A stretch of 64,000 nucleotides of DNA from Pradoshia sp. D12 (GCF_008935075.1 NZ_CP044545.1:2507501-2571500); one strand, 5' to 3'; positions 38,249 to 48,296 are shown, counted from the stretch's first letter. Translations and numbers: made by a program. The notes: a model not told the origin generated them from the letters alone.

Positions 38249-38996
38249 CACACCACTACCACTTCCCTATATAGTAGTAGACTATAACGGAAAAATTCTG
38301 CAATATAATTCCCTGTCATCTAATCTATTTAATTTGGACACCTTAGATATTTCAGGAATTATCTATGATGAAAGTATGAATAAGCTTGTCAAAGCAAGTT
38401 TATCGAATGAAAGTACGCAACAAATAGAAGTGAATGTTCATACGAAAGAGTCCTCGTTGGTCTTATTTGATGTATATCTGTCAGATGACTCAAACGGAAG
38501 AATGCATATTCTTTTTGTATCCAAGGAAAAGAGCAATCAATTATATCTTGATAAAATTATAGAATTGCAGGAAAGACTGGCACACACAGATTTTGAATTG
38601 CTCGAGCAAAAGGAAAAACTGGAAGACGTGCTTATGCGCTTAAACAAACTTTCCGGACCCTTTATCCCTCTGTCCAAAAAAATGTGCTATATCCCTTTAT
38701 TCGGGGACATAACATCTGAAAAAATCAACTTGATATCCGAGCATGTCCTCCACTCAGTCTTTAATGGAGAGTATCAAAATATCCTGATAGATTTAACAGC
38801 TGTTGGTGAAGTACAAGATGATGGTATCAATAAATTAATCGACCTCATTCGCACGCTTCGATTTATGGCAGGAAGCAAAATCCAGCTAATAGGCATTCAA
38901 CCAAGACTGGCAAAGGTTCTCTCTACCTATGAACTTGAACAAATGGTTGAATTCAAATCATCCCTGCAGTATATCTTGCAGAATGAATATGTGTGA
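38235..38996 (+). CDS. PAS-like / STAS protein, RsbR-related
   Basis: The ATG overlaps the B12 gene by 14 nt and follows GGAGAG. Residues ~1-95 look like a PAS domain (PLPYIVVDYNGKILQYNSLS). Residues ~100-140 form a coiled coil (ELQERLAHTDFELLEQKEKL). Residues ~142-250 form a STAS domain (MCYIPLFGDITSEKINLI, ILIDLTAVGEVQDDGINKL, QLIGIQPRLAKVL). The layout sensor + linker + STAS is that of RsbR and its paralogues in the stressosome, which pass signals to sigma-B. The Thr in DLTAV lies in the segment phosphorylated in RsbR. Whether it joins a stressosome is inference. An inverted repeat without T-run follows at 39068-39108. Confidence 0.78.
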   Translation: MQCIDTPLPLPYIVVDYNGKILQYNSLSSNLFNLDTLDISGIIYDESMNKLVKASLSNESTQQIEVNVHTKESSLVLFDVYLSDDSNGRMHILFVSKEKSNQLYLDKIIELQERLAHTDFELLEQKEKLEDVLMRLNKLSGPFIPLSKKMCYIPLFGDITSEKINLISEHVLHSVFNGEYQNILIDLTAVGEVQDDGINKLIDLIRTLRFMAGSKIQLIGIQPRLAKVLSTYELEQMVEFKSSLQYILQNEYV

Positions 38997-39177
38997 TGAT
39001 TAACAGCGTTTATTATAGTCAATCTATCATGCCAATCTCTAGAAGATTACCATTTCTCAAGTTGTAATCATACTGATAGGTCAAATTTTTGTGTCCTTTC
39101 AGTATGATGGATTAACATCTCCCCTTTCTGCTTCATCCAAACATATTCTAGATTAAAATGGAATGTTCTCTATTCAA

Positions 39178-39208
39178 ACAAAAAAGAGACTAACTCAGTC
39201 AGTCTCCA
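39178..39208 (-). terminator. Terminator overlapping the end of the McrC-like gene
   Basis: On the minus strand GAGACT (inside the last codons) pairs with AGTCTC after the stop, followed by TTTTTTG. The stop codon lies in the loop. Confidence 0.75.
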
Positions 39209-41660
39209 ATAATGACAAGATTAATTTAAATACCGATGTAGGATGAGTGTTTAATTTCGTCCAAGAAACAGTTTCTTGATAATCATCTTTGATAAAAATA
39301 ATTTCTTTGTTTTCCTGATTTAAAATCACTTGTATGTCCTTAAATGTAAAATCGGTGACTGCGGAAGCATGATCAATTTCCTCATGGTCCAAACTAATTT
39401 GAATTCGATTCGAAACTCTTCTGAGCATTTTCCACAAGATCATTTCTTCCCTTGACCTCAAATAAAGCTCAGGTAATTCTCTTGCTTCCATCAATTGTGT
39501 AAAACTGGTCATCATACTTGTGCCGATTCCGTACCGAACCGGTCTAATAGGGTGGCCTAATTCCTTCCAAACATCTATAGAGTAGACTACATGGTCATCT
39601 TTAATCTCTATTTCCTGAATGAGCCCATACTCTTTAATCCCTTTTTGGTTTGTTATTCCTTCCTTAAGATACAAGGCAATATACTTTGCTTCCTGCCAGC
39701 CTTTTTTTAGAGAAGAAATCGGTATTTTATATGATCTGGAACGTATAAAATCTGTATAGGATAATTGATCTGGTACCAAACCAACCAAAACCTTCTCCAC
39801 CAACGAAGACTTCCACTCTTCTTCAGTACCTCTTGGCAAAATACCCTCTTTTTGCAATTCTTCCGGGCTTTTTTCAATTAATCGTTCTACAAATTGTTCA
39901 ACCATCTCAGTAGTGTTCGGCAAGAATGGTAGCCCACCGATATTTACTAAGCCAATACTTTTATAAAAAGCATGATCTTTATAGGATTCTTCATCATGCC
40001 ACGGGAACAAGACATAAGCACCAAAAGCAGTTCGTTCATACGGACCACTATTCATGGCTACTATAGAATCACGGTACCTGTGCATCGTATTAATATCATC
40101 TTCCATAGGCCCAGGTGTTTGATATTTGCTGCCATAATAACTGCCAGCCTGTGCATACTCCACCCTATATTTAGCATCAAATATATATTGGTAATCAAAC
40201 TCCTTGCCCTTCTTCTGAATACTTAGCATAGTATCAGGCTTTTGTGAAAGTGTGGGCAGTTTTCCCGTATAGCTTTGATAAACAAGTTCAATTCTCTCAC
40301 CAGTAACAGGATGACGAAAGGTTCGCTTTGCAGTCTTATTTGTATCCAAATTGACGAATAGCCCATTGCGATTTACTTTCACAATATCCTGATCAATTTG
40401 TTCGTATTTTCTACCAAGCAATTGTCCCAGCTTAATAAACGTCCAGTACTCATAGAGAAGAGCCACATCTTTAACAGACATTTGATAATAGTTCCCACGG
40501 AGAATAAGGCCCTTGGAAATCATAAGATATAATTGAAAAGCATCCCGGTAACCTGGTGCCATTTGAAGAACTAAACTGACATTCATATTGCGATCCAATC
40601 GTTGAATCGAACGCCAAAAAGGGTCTTTCATTCTCTTATCCAACGTTGATTTCATGTCATTAAGACGCGCCAATAAATCTTCATCAGGTTCTTTATTCCA
40701 GCTTTTCTCCTGTTTATAGATTGCCTGAATCAGGTCCTCCAATTTATTAATAAGCCTTCCCATTAACCATTTGATATACCGATTTTCAAACGTATCATAG
40801 CGTAATTCTTTCTTCCCTACTAAACCTTCTGTTGGCATTAGCTGTCGATTATGAATGGGGATTCCAGATTGGACATCCACCCACAAATGAGCCCTTTTTT
40901 GGAGATACTTTCTCGTCGTGGAATCGGTTTTCCTCAATTGATCTCCACGCACGCGGTGATATGTTTGCTCTAATTTATGATGGGGCTGTTGTTCAATTCG
41001 AATAATAGCTTGGACGAATTGGTTAAAATGCTTTCTGACCAATTGATAAAATTCCGTTTGACTTGGTATCCCATCAAGCTTGATCCCAGCCTGCAAATAG
41101 GTCTTTTTTATAAAATGAAAAGCCAAATTATAGATTTCTTCATTTACCTCATCCAGCAAACGTTCATAATCTTTCCGATAATCCAGCTTTGTAGGGAAAA
41201 TTTCGAGAGTTACTCTCAGTAACGTTTTATCATAAGAACGGATTTCAAAACTGGTGAGCCCCACCTCATTTTGAAAACTGAGATTTCCCATGAGGAAGGA
41301 ACCCATAGGTAATTCCGTTTTTGTAACAGCATTCCGTAGTAATGGATGCTCATGATAAAAGGTTATCTCTTGCTTATTTTTAGGAACAATCATCACAAGG
41401 TATGTCCCATTTTCAAAAAAGATTGGTCGTAAAGCGCTATTCTCAGATAGCTGCATCGTTTCAATATCGAATACTTCTACACTCCCCAAACCCTCACCCA
41501 ATGCTGAAAAATGCATTAAATCATGATAGTCCATACTCCGATATTGCTTTAACCCCTCATAACGTTCGTGAAATGGTTTTCCTTTGATGACCAACGAGAA
41601 GTCATGATGCTCAATCTTCAATAATTCTATTTCATCAGACCCAGAATGAGGTAAAGCCAT
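39195..41660 (-). CDS. DUF2357 / McrC-like nuclease subunit
   Basis: The 821-residue protein has a DUF2357-like N-terminal and middle part (LELFPTKLDYRKDYERLL-type segment, LRYDTFENRYIKWLM) and a PD-(D/E)XK nuclease core near residues 475-500 (KPDTMLSIQ, then YIFDAKYRVEY with the DAK triad). Partner proteins of this kind replace McrC beside McrB-type GTPases in type IV-like restriction systems that cut modified DNA. GGGAGG lies 10 nt before the ATG, and the start overlaps the 3' end of the AAA gene by 26 nt, so the two are translated together. Confidence 0.78.
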   Translation of the reverse strand: MALPHSGSDEIELLKIEHHDFSLVIKGKPFHERYEGLKQYRSMDYHDLMHFSALGEGLGSVEVFDIETMQLSENSALRPIFFENGTYLVMIVPKNKQEITFYHEHPLLRNAVTKTELPMGSFLMGNLSFQNEVGLTSFEIRSYDKTLLRVTLEIFPTKLDYRKDYERLLDEVNEEIYNLAFHFIKKTYLQAGIKLDGIPSQTEFYQLVRKHFNQFVQAIIRIEQQPHHKLEQTYHRVRGDQLRKTDSTTRKYLQKRAHLWVDVQSGIPIHNRQLMPTEGLVGKKELRYDTFENRYIKWLMGRLINKLEDLIQAIYKQEKSWNKEPDEDLLARLNDMKSTLDKRMKDPFWRSIQRLDRNMNVSLVLQMAPGYRDAFQLYLMISKGLILRGNYYQMSVKDVALLYEYWTFIKLGQLLGRKYEQIDQDIVKVNRNGLFVNLDTNKTAKRTFRHPVTGERIELVYQSYTGKLPTLSQKPDTMLSIQKKGKEFDYQYIFDAKYRVEYAQAGSYYGSKYQTPGPMEDDINTMHRYRDSIVAMNSGPYERTAFGAYVLFPWHDEESYKDHAFYKSIGLVNIGGLPFLPNTTEMVEQFVERLIEKSPEELQKEGILPRGTEEEWKSSLVEKVLVGLVPDQLSYTDFIRSRSYKIPISSLKKGWQEAKYIALYLKEGITNQKGIKEYGLIQEIEIKDDHVVYSIDVWKELGHPIRPVRYGIGTSMMTSFTQLMEARELPELYLRSREEMILWKMLRRVSNRIQISLDHEEIDHASAVTDFTFKDIQVILNQENKEIIFIKDDYQETVSWTKLNTHPTSVFKLILSLLETD

Positions 41661-43224
41661 CGACTCTTAACCTCCCAAGCATCTCTATTACTTTTCTAGT
41701 GCTTTGAGGATATAGGGCATTTTTTGTATCTATCAGGTTTAGATCCTCCTGATTATCATCCAGTTCTCTTTGGGTGAATATACGATATAGTCCTTTTAAT
41801 AACGTCTCAATCCGGCTATCACTTCCTGAAATCCGCGGAAGTATTTTTTGCAGAATACAATAATCGAGAGCCTGTTCATACTCCATTAAATCTCCGGATT
41901 CATTATAGGCAAGGTAAAAACAAATCTCATCCCTGACACGATATCCGACATGTGCGTTGGTAATTCGCAGCTCATTATTTATTTCTTCCAGAACCATTGT
42001 TGTCTTTTTAACTAGATCTTTATATTCCTTATAAACATCTTTTAAATGAAGATATTTAGATTCAAGCACCTGATTAGAGATAGGCATGGGCTCTGTCTCT
42101 TCCAAATCTTCCAGGAAGGAAAAATTCGATAATTCTACTCTGTTGAACTCAATCGTATTCGCCCGGTCAAGTACCTTTTTACTGAAAGGATGAGTCGTTT
42201 CATCCATATTGACAGTCCCAATTACATATACATTGGAGGGTAAATATAAATCTTCCTTAAAGTTCGTAATATCTTGTGATAACAAAGGAGAGCTAGTTAA
42301 CTTACCATCCTTCCATTTCCTGCTTTCCATGATACTGAGAATGTCACTGAAATAATGTTCCACTCTAGCCAAGTTCATTTCATCCAGCAGGACAAAATAA
42401 GGATCATTCGAATTATCTGTAGCTTGTCGAATTACCTTTGTAAGAGGACCTTCTTTAAATTCTCCTTTAATATCCACATACCCTAAAAGATCAGAACCAT
42501 CATTCCAATCTGGTCGGACTGGGATAATCGCCAGTTGTCCATTTATTTCATTTGCCCCTAAACTCTCGGCAAACCACTGTATCATTTTGGTTTTTCCAGT
42601 TCCAGATATACCAGAGAAAATGACAAATGGTTTGGCTTTAATAGAAAGTAAAAGATTAGCTACGTCATCTATTAAATAATAAAAGCCCTTATTACAGATA
42701 TAATTATAAATGTGTTTAATCACCGTTTTATCGTTAGATATTTCAGTAAACTTCATTTTCTCACCTAAAATCTTTTTTAAATCTTCCGAAAAATTATTTG
42801 AGAATTTGTAATATACTTTTTTAAAAAAATCTTCTGATATTGGGTGAAAATATCTCATTTTTAATTCTCCTGTAGCATTAAACGGTCCACCTTCGTTTAT
42901 TCTCCAATTTAAAGGTATCTCATTCCGTTCAATTTGTTTATCCATGTCAAAATAATTTAGTTTTAAATAGTACCCTTCTTCATTCCATTGATCATAAGCC
43001 TTTATAGATGGTCTAGTAGCAGTTATTGCTTCTTTTACAACAAATCCTATTGATTTTATATATTTATCTGAATAACATATAACCAGATCCCCTACTTTTG
43101 CAGAATTCAATAATTCATATGCTTCAATTTTATGACCAATTTTGTTAGTTTTTGGAGCCCATAGATATCCCTTTTCTCTTTCATTTTTGTGATTTTTCCC
43201 CTGATTTACCCACCAGTAATTCAT
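41635..43224 (-). CDS. EVE-domain McrB-like AAA GTPase
   Basis: The start MNYWWVNQGKNHK at 43224 has AAGGAGA 8 nt upstream. Residues 1-~140 form an EVE-like domain (WWVNQG, GYLWAPK, VGDLVICYSD), a fold that recognises modified cytosines. The rest is an McrB-type AAA_5 motor: Walker A GISGTGKT (~205), Walker B VLLDEMNLARVEHYF, and the sensor region GTVNMDETTHPFSKKVLDRA. McrB proteins load on modified DNA and drive the nuclease partner, encoded immediately downstream. With that partner it forms a compact two-gene type IV-like system aimed at modified phage DNA. Confidence 0.82.
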   Translation of the reverse strand: MNYWWVNQGKNHKNEREKGYLWAPKTNKIGHKIEAYELLNSAKVGDLVICYSDKYIKSIGFVVKEAITATRPSIKAYDQWNEEGYYLKLNYFDMDKQIERNEIPLNWRINEGGPFNATGELKMRYFHPISEDFFKKVYYKFSNNFSEDLKKILGEKMKFTEISNDKTVIKHIYNYICNKGFYYLIDDVANLLLSIKAKPFVIFSGISGTGKTKMIQWFAESLGANEINGQLAIIPVRPDWNDGSDLLGYVDIKGEFKEGPLTKVIRQATDNSNDPYFVLLDEMNLARVEHYFSDILSIMESRKWKDGKLTSSPLLSQDITNFKEDLYLPSNVYVIGTVNMDETTHPFSKKVLDRANTIEFNRVELSNFSFLEDLEETEPMPISNQVLESKYLHLKDVYKEYKDLVKKTTMVLEEINNELRITNAHVGYRVRDEICFYLAYNESGDLMEYEQALDYCILQKILPRISGSDSRIETLLKGLYRIFTQRELDDNQEDLNLIDTKNALYPQSTRKVIEMLGRLRVDGFTSFWV

Positions 43225-43651
43225 TTTAAAAATCTCCTTCTTCGCTAAAAGTTGGTCAAATATAATAAACACACAACTCATGTGAAGCGCACCATAAACT
43301 TCCACTACGTAATATAGGCTTTTATTACATTCGAATTCATGGAACATATGGCTAGTTAACACCGATAGAATTTAAACAGTAGACCTTGTAATTCTTATTC
43401 AGTTTAATGTTAACAATCCACGTGATTAATTGAGTGGATAATACCATTCATAAATTCTTACCTTCATCATTAATCTTATTACTGATGGGATTCCTATTTG
43501 TAAAAGAACATACCAAATAAAATAGGTATCATTTAAGAACTTAAGCATGTATTTAAGCTGAGTTCCAACTGATGCGCTGATCGTTGATGTATTAAGAAAA
43601 GGAAAAAAAACCTTAATGTCTACTCAAGATACTTAATTGACGAGTTTTTCG
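43225..43651. other. Gap between defence genes
   Basis: AT-rich, no SD-led open frame and no strong hairpin seen. The mcrB-like promoter is presumably in the part near 43250-43400. Confidence 0.4.
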
Positions 43652-44023
43652 TTAGTGAGGTTTCCTAACTTCAGTATTATCTTGCAATAAAGTCATATAT
43701 TCCAATGCAGACATATTTAATAATTGATTATAAAAGTTTCTCATTTCCACTTCTTTGGTAAACACGAAAGCAGTCAATTCGCCATTTAATTCAAAGTTTT
43801 TGCTCTTTAACTGCATTACATATATCCTTAATATAATACAATCATCTTTTATTTCTGATAAGAAAGCCCAACCCAAAGTTTGTGTATAAGGTGAAACGAC
43901 GACTCCTTCTATATTGAATCTATCTAGTATTTCATCTGGAAAATTTACAATTATATCTTTCAAAATTACCTCCAAAAAAGGGTTATTATAACCACAAGAA
44001 TAAAGAATATTCAGATTCTCCAT
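43652..44023 (-). CDS. Orphan hypothetical protein in the defence island
   Basis: The 123-residue frame reads MENLNILYSCGYNNPFLEVIL and continues with a well-balanced alpha/beta composition (GVVVSPYTQTLGWAFLSEIK, ILRIYVMQLKSKNFELNG). This looks like real protein. No SD precedes the ATG and no neighbour is close, so it may be a damaged or weakly expressed gene. I recognise no family. Confidence 0.45.
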   Translation of the reverse strand: MENLNILYSCGYNNPFLEVILKDIIVNFPDEILDRFNIEGVVVSPYTQTLGWAFLSEIKDDCIILRIYVMQLKSKNFELNGELTAFVFTKEVEMRNFYNQLLNMSALEYMTLLQDNTEVRKPH

Positions 44024-45183
44024 TAATCATTTAGTAGAGTAGATATACCACAAAATTTTTGAAGTTACTAAAATTTAATTTTCAAATTCAGTTTTTTAGC
44101 CTATAAATATGTTAAATACTGCTTTGAATCTATAATTTTTATTGTCAAAAAGTAGATTATAAAACGATACAATATTCAATAAACTAAATCCTCGTATTAA
44201 AAATATTCCTACATCAGTTTATTATAAATTGTGTCCCTTCTACTTATGAAATAAAGGAGATTTTAAGGCCAATCTTCTTATAAACATAAAACACCACAGA
44301 GCGATATAATCATACACCAATCAAACAACCTATTTTTCAACACTCTGCCAGAATAATTAGCAAATCATTGCTACTCCAAAATCACGAAGAAGGATATTAT
44401 AATTAATAAAGAAACAAACCCAAATCATATGATAAGGACCTGTTTCTTCAATTGCAGAGATTCCTCCGGAAATTCAGTTTTAAAATTGAAAGTTGCTTAT
44501 GAAAACGGTTGAAATATATTAAGAATATGGGAACACCAGGTTAATAAAGATTTTGAAGAGTAATACAATAGCATCATGATATTTGTAAATAAAGCCAAAT
44601 AGTAATAATATTAAGGGCATTCTAATCAAGCTCTTATAGATTTTCGACAAAAAGCATTCTGAATTTAACTATTCTGAATGCCTTACTTGTTTATGTGCAT
44701 ATTCCACTCAGTTAGTACTCCTCTATGTTCTTTCTAAGGTTATATTTGGACTCCCCTAGCCCAGATACATACTACACTTAATATTAAAAGTAACTTCGAG
44801 GTTCTTTACTGATCTTCAATCTGAAAAAAGTAAGCACTTAATACATTAAAAAGGATTCAAAAGGTGTTAAGTGTACTTCCATCATAATCTTGCATTACAA
44901 TAGTTCTTCCTCTATCGGAGAAGTCAAAATAGCAATCATACACATTATCATACTAGTATCTCTTTTTACCAACACTCTAGTAAATGACGGTAAACACATT
45001 ATACAAATTCCACCATATACCAACAATTGCAACTATTAATTATAATTTAAAAAGAGAAAAATTTCTTTCCACTTAGTTAATAAGCATTGATATCGTATCT
45101 TCCGTTCATTTTAACTATATGCTAAAATTTAATGTTGTGTATTCACCAAAACTAAATATTGGATTTTTAGAGGAGGTAAGAAC
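44024..45183. other. 1.16-kb AT-rich gap, terminator-like hairpin at 44652-44684
   Basis: I see no coding region. GCATTC-GAAT and ATTC-GAATGC (one mismatch) at 44654-44682 with AAAAA before it form a terminator for minus-strand transcription. A weaker one lies near 44408-44444. Both suggest that genes have been lost here. Confidence 0.45.
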
Positions 45184-46923
45184 ATGTTTCCACAAAAGAA
45201 GCAAGGCAACATCCATGTAATTAGTGTTAAAAATGCTATAGAAAGTTTCTTAAGGGAAGGAAAAGTACCAAATGAAATGCCTACAGCTATAAAAACTGCC
45301 GAGTATATAATAGCTAAATACCCAGATATTACTAAGGTAATTTCCAAATTTGAGTTTCCAAACCCCGATGCTCATAGTGATTTGGTCTTATATTTAAGTA
45401 ATGGTGATAAAATAAAAGTAAATTTATATAAAGTCACGGGTAGAGGAAGCATTCAGCCAAAAAACGTAGGAGCAAAATCCTTTATTTCAAAATATTTCTT
45501 TGATGCAAACCTTCAAGAAAAGTTCAATATGTTATATGATAAAGATTACGACCAGTATTTATCTGAATTGTTCGAATACAAATCAGGTTACCCTATCATT
45601 GACATTAATAAAGAAGAATTACGTAAAATATTTCCTATCAACCAGTTTGATGATGATATAAATGAAATTCGTCAACGCTTCCTTTATAGCCTAAGAGAAA
45701 ATTGTTTTAGTTTATTTCAAGACTTTTGTAATAATTATCCTTTACTTATCGAAAATGGTTTCAAAACGATGCTAATGATTGATGATTATAATATTATAAC
45801 ACGCATCTTTGCTAAGAATAAAATTACAGTGGAAGAATTCAATCCAAAGGATGCCCTATCATTTAAAGATATTAAATTATTTAAGACAGGGAATAATACT
45901 TTAAGTATTTTATGTGGCTCAATCAGCTTGAATCTACGGTTTAAATTTGAATCAGGTCCACTTTCTTCAGTAAAGCTTGCAATTGGTTATAGATACATTA
46001 GAGATATTAATAAATATGAAGAAGTATTTCATTTTCGTAATTTTAGAACATTAAAAATGGCAAATGATATATTACGTCATATGACCTATGTGAAAAAGGA
46101 GAATAAATCGAACGCTATTGGTAAATGTAACGAGGCCTTTGTTTATCTTCAATTGCTCGAAGAGTTTCCCAATACTATTCAAGATGATCCAGAATATTGC
46201 CTAAGATTGCTTGAAAGTTATGCGCCATATGTTTCTCCAGAAGAGCTCCACAATTTAAAATTATCATCTGTTCCAGCGGTTGAACAAATTAAAAATATTA
46301 TTAAAACTAAATATCCTAATTTTATGTTAGAGAGCGTACAACTTGTGCCTGAAAGTTATGTAAATGATAAATTAGATACAGCAGACTTACAATTAAATTT
46401 ACGATATCACAACACGCGTGTTACCGAAAAACTATCTTTAAAGGCAATAAGTAAAGACAAAAAATTAACCCTTAAAAATCCGGGAATTGGTACAATTCTT
46501 GGAGAAAACTTTTTTAATATTAGTAAATTATACAATTTAGAACTAAATAAGACTGTAGAATTATTAAAGGGAAAATTTATTCAAAATGAATGTACTCATA
46601 TGGAATCTTTGGAAAACGTATCGTACGTGTTAGGCAAGCTTCTTCAAAGCGCCACTCAAGAGCAGCTCCGTCATGGAATAGATAATATTTTTGGAAAACC
46701 ACTTGTAATAATCACAGTTTACAACGATATAAAAGCATATACTCATGAACGAATTCCTGTTACAGGAGAAATTACAGTAATAGCTCAAAGTCCTTCTAAC
46801 ACTCAAACAACTCTTACTTGGGAGAATGGGAAATATTCTCTTTCATTAAGAGTTAAATTTAGCAAAGGTCAGTCACACGGATGGTCTTCTTTAAAACTAG
46901 CAGCGGAACAAAAGATTCAATAA
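45184..46923 (+). CDS. Unrecognised protein, probable restriction partner of the C5 methyltransferase
   Basis: GAGGAGG lies 7 nt before the ATG. The 579-residue protein matches no family I know. It seems internally duplicated. AEYIIAKYPDITKVISKFEF, LVLYLSNGDKIKVNLYKV and PKNVGAKSFISKYFF in the first half correspond to IKNIIKTKYPNFMLESVQL, LQLNLRYHNTRVTEKLSLKA and LKNPGIGTILGENFF in the second. Likewise NTLSILCGSISLNLRFKF matches TTLTWENGKYSLSLRVKF at the C-terminus. It converges on a C5-cytosine methyltransferase across one shared terminator, the usual layout of a type II restriction-modification pair. The endonuclease role is inference from position; no clear PD-(D/E)XK or HNH motif is visible. 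Confidence 0.55.
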   Translation: MFPQKKQGNIHVISVKNAIESFLREGKVPNEMPTAIKTAEYIIAKYPDITKVISKFEFPNPDAHSDLVLYLSNGDKIKVNLYKVTGRGSIQPKNVGAKSFISKYFFDANLQEKFNMLYDKDYDQYLSELFEYKSGYPIIDINKEELRKIFPINQFDDDINEIRQRFLYSLRENCFSLFQDFCNNYPLLIENGFKTMLMIDDYNIITRIFAKNKITVEEFNPKDALSFKDIKLFKTGNNTLSILCGSISLNLRFKFESGPLSSVKLAIGYRYIRDINKYEEVFHFRNFRTLKMANDILRHMTYVKKENKSNAIGKCNEAFVYLQLLEEFPNTIQDDPEYCLRLLESYAPYVSPEELHNLKLSSVPAVEQIKNIIKTKYPNFMLESVQLVPESYVNDKLDTADLQLNLRYHNTRVTEKLSLKAISKDKKLTLKNPGIGTILGENFFNISKLYNLELNKTVELLKGKFIQNECTHMESLENVSYVLGKLLQSATQEQLRHGIDNIFGKPLVIITVYNDIKAYTHERIPVTGEITVIAQSPSNTQTTLTWENGKYSLSLRVKFSKGQSHGWSSLKLAAEQKIQ

Positions 46924-47063
46924 GACTGAAAAAACAGATAAGCGTAACCATATTTAACATAAAAGGAATTTCACAATAAAATTAGTATTTCAAAACTCAC
47001 TTTACTAAATTTATTGTTTTTATGAATTAATCTTCAATTGGTGGATTGCCCATTATCTAGAAA

Positions 47064-47097
47064 GAAACGGCAAGTATAACTTGCCGCTTTTTTATTA
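47064..47097. terminator. Bidirectional terminator between convergent genes
   Basis: CGGCAAGT ATA ACTTGCCG is a perfect stem-loop (47069-47087) with AAAGAAA before and CTTTTTTATT after it. Confidence 0.88.
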
Positions 47098-47147
47098 CTT
47101 TATGGTTCTAGCTCGATTTAATCTTATTCTGACACAATTTAGTAGCC

Positions 47148-48296
47148 TTACAAGTTTATTAAAATTTTTTCCTCATTTGTAAATTCTTGTTCTTTTTTTA
47201 AATAATTAGCAATTGGCTTCGAAATTGCTTTAGCTAATAAACATGGTACTGCATTTCCTATCTGTTTGTAACGAGATGCCAAACTACCTTTCCATATATA
47301 ATTAGGTGGAAAAGTTTGGATTAAAGCACATTCAACGTATGATAATTTCCGATGCTCAGATGTTTCAGGTAAAATCCATTCATCTTTCCCAACATGCCTC
47401 ATAGGATCTCCGAGAGGATGTAAAGGGGCTTGTCTACCACTAGCTTGTATACAGAAGCTAACTTCATTCCATTTTCTTTTTCGATTTCTACTTAAATAAC
47501 GTGATGAATAACCACTTTGATCGTATTCTCCTACTTCAGATGGTTTAAGATGACCAATAGCATCTTTTAATGTAATATAAGGTTTTAAACCGAATCCTTC
47601 TCCGTGGGTAGGAAGTGGTAAATCATATCTAAAATTAATATCATCTCGTACACCAATAATAAATACTCTTTCTCGGTCTTGAGGAACACCATAATCCTTT
47701 GCATTAACTAAGTAATAGTCTACTTTATAACCTTCTTCTTTATATTCTTCGACCATAGCTTCTATAATCTTACCGCCACTTGAAGTAAGTAGACCTTTTA
47801 CATTTTCTGCAATAAAAAATTTAGGACGAATCTTACGTAAGGCTCTCAGAAATTCTTTATACAGAAAATTTCTATCATCAGTAACTAATCTATTACCTGC
47901 TAAACTAAAACCTTGACATGGATATCCACCGACAAGTACGTCTGCTTTAGGAAAATTAGACACATTTCTAATATCTCCTCTTTCTACAAAAGTTCGGGGA
48001 TGATTAGCTATATATGTGTCGCAAGCATCTGAATCCTTTTCGTTTGACCAAATGATTTCAAAACCAGCCATCTCAAGACCTACATCTAATCCACCCGCCC
48101 CTGCAAATAAAGATACTACACTAAGTGGTTTACCTTCATCAACTTGTCGAGAAGTATACTCAGCGTAACCCTCTTTTAAAAAAGATAAAATTACATCGGA
48201 AATAGAACGATTCTCTTTTGCTGCTATAATTTTAATTTGCTCAATTAACTGTTTGTCATCTTTTTTAGATATTGATATAATTTGAGAATCAATCAT
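47148..48296 (-). CDS. C5-cytosine DNA methyltransferase with N-terminal ribbon-helix-helix-like domain
   Basis: The start MIDSQIISISKKDD at 48296 has GAGAGGTG 5 nt upstream. Residues ~5-50 (DDKQLIEQIKIIAAKENRS, ISDVILSFLKEG) resemble a ribbon-helix-helix DNA-binding domain. The rest is a full C5 methyltransferase: motif I SLFAGAGGLDVGLE, motif IV GGYPCQGFSLAG with the catalytic Cys, motif VI ENVKG, motif VIII QDRERVFIIG and motif X IGNAVP. The target sequence cannot be read. The added domain could let the enzyme repress its own gene, as some methyltransferases do. This is inference. Confidence 0.9.
   Translation of the reverse strand: MIDSQIISISKKDDKQLIEQIKIIAAKENRSISDVILSFLKEGYAEYTSRQVDEGKPLSVVSLFAGAGGLDVGLEMAGFEIIWSNEKDSDACDTYIANHPRTFVERGDIRNVSNFPKADVLVGGYPCQGFSLAGNRLVTDDRNFLYKEFLRALRKIRPKFFIAENVKGLLTSSGGKIIEAMVEEYKEEGYKVDYYLVNAKDYGVPQDRERVFIIGVRDDINFRYDLPLPTHGEGFGLKPYITLKDAIGHLKPSEVGEYDQSGYSSRYLSRNRKRKWNEVSFCIQASGRQAPLHPLGDPMRHVGKDEWILPETSEHRKLSYVECALIQTFPPNYIWKGSLASRYKQIGNAVPCLLAKAISKPIANYLKKEQEFTNEEKILINL

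Noticed and set aside
39068-39109. Terminator after the STAS gene
   Set aside because: CATACTGATAGG and CCTTTCAGTATG pair imperfectly and no T-run follows, so I did not call a terminator.
45129-45347. 72-codon minus-strand frame overlapping the start of the 579-residue gene
   Set aside because: It overlaps the strong SD and start of the plus-strand gene and has no SD of its own.
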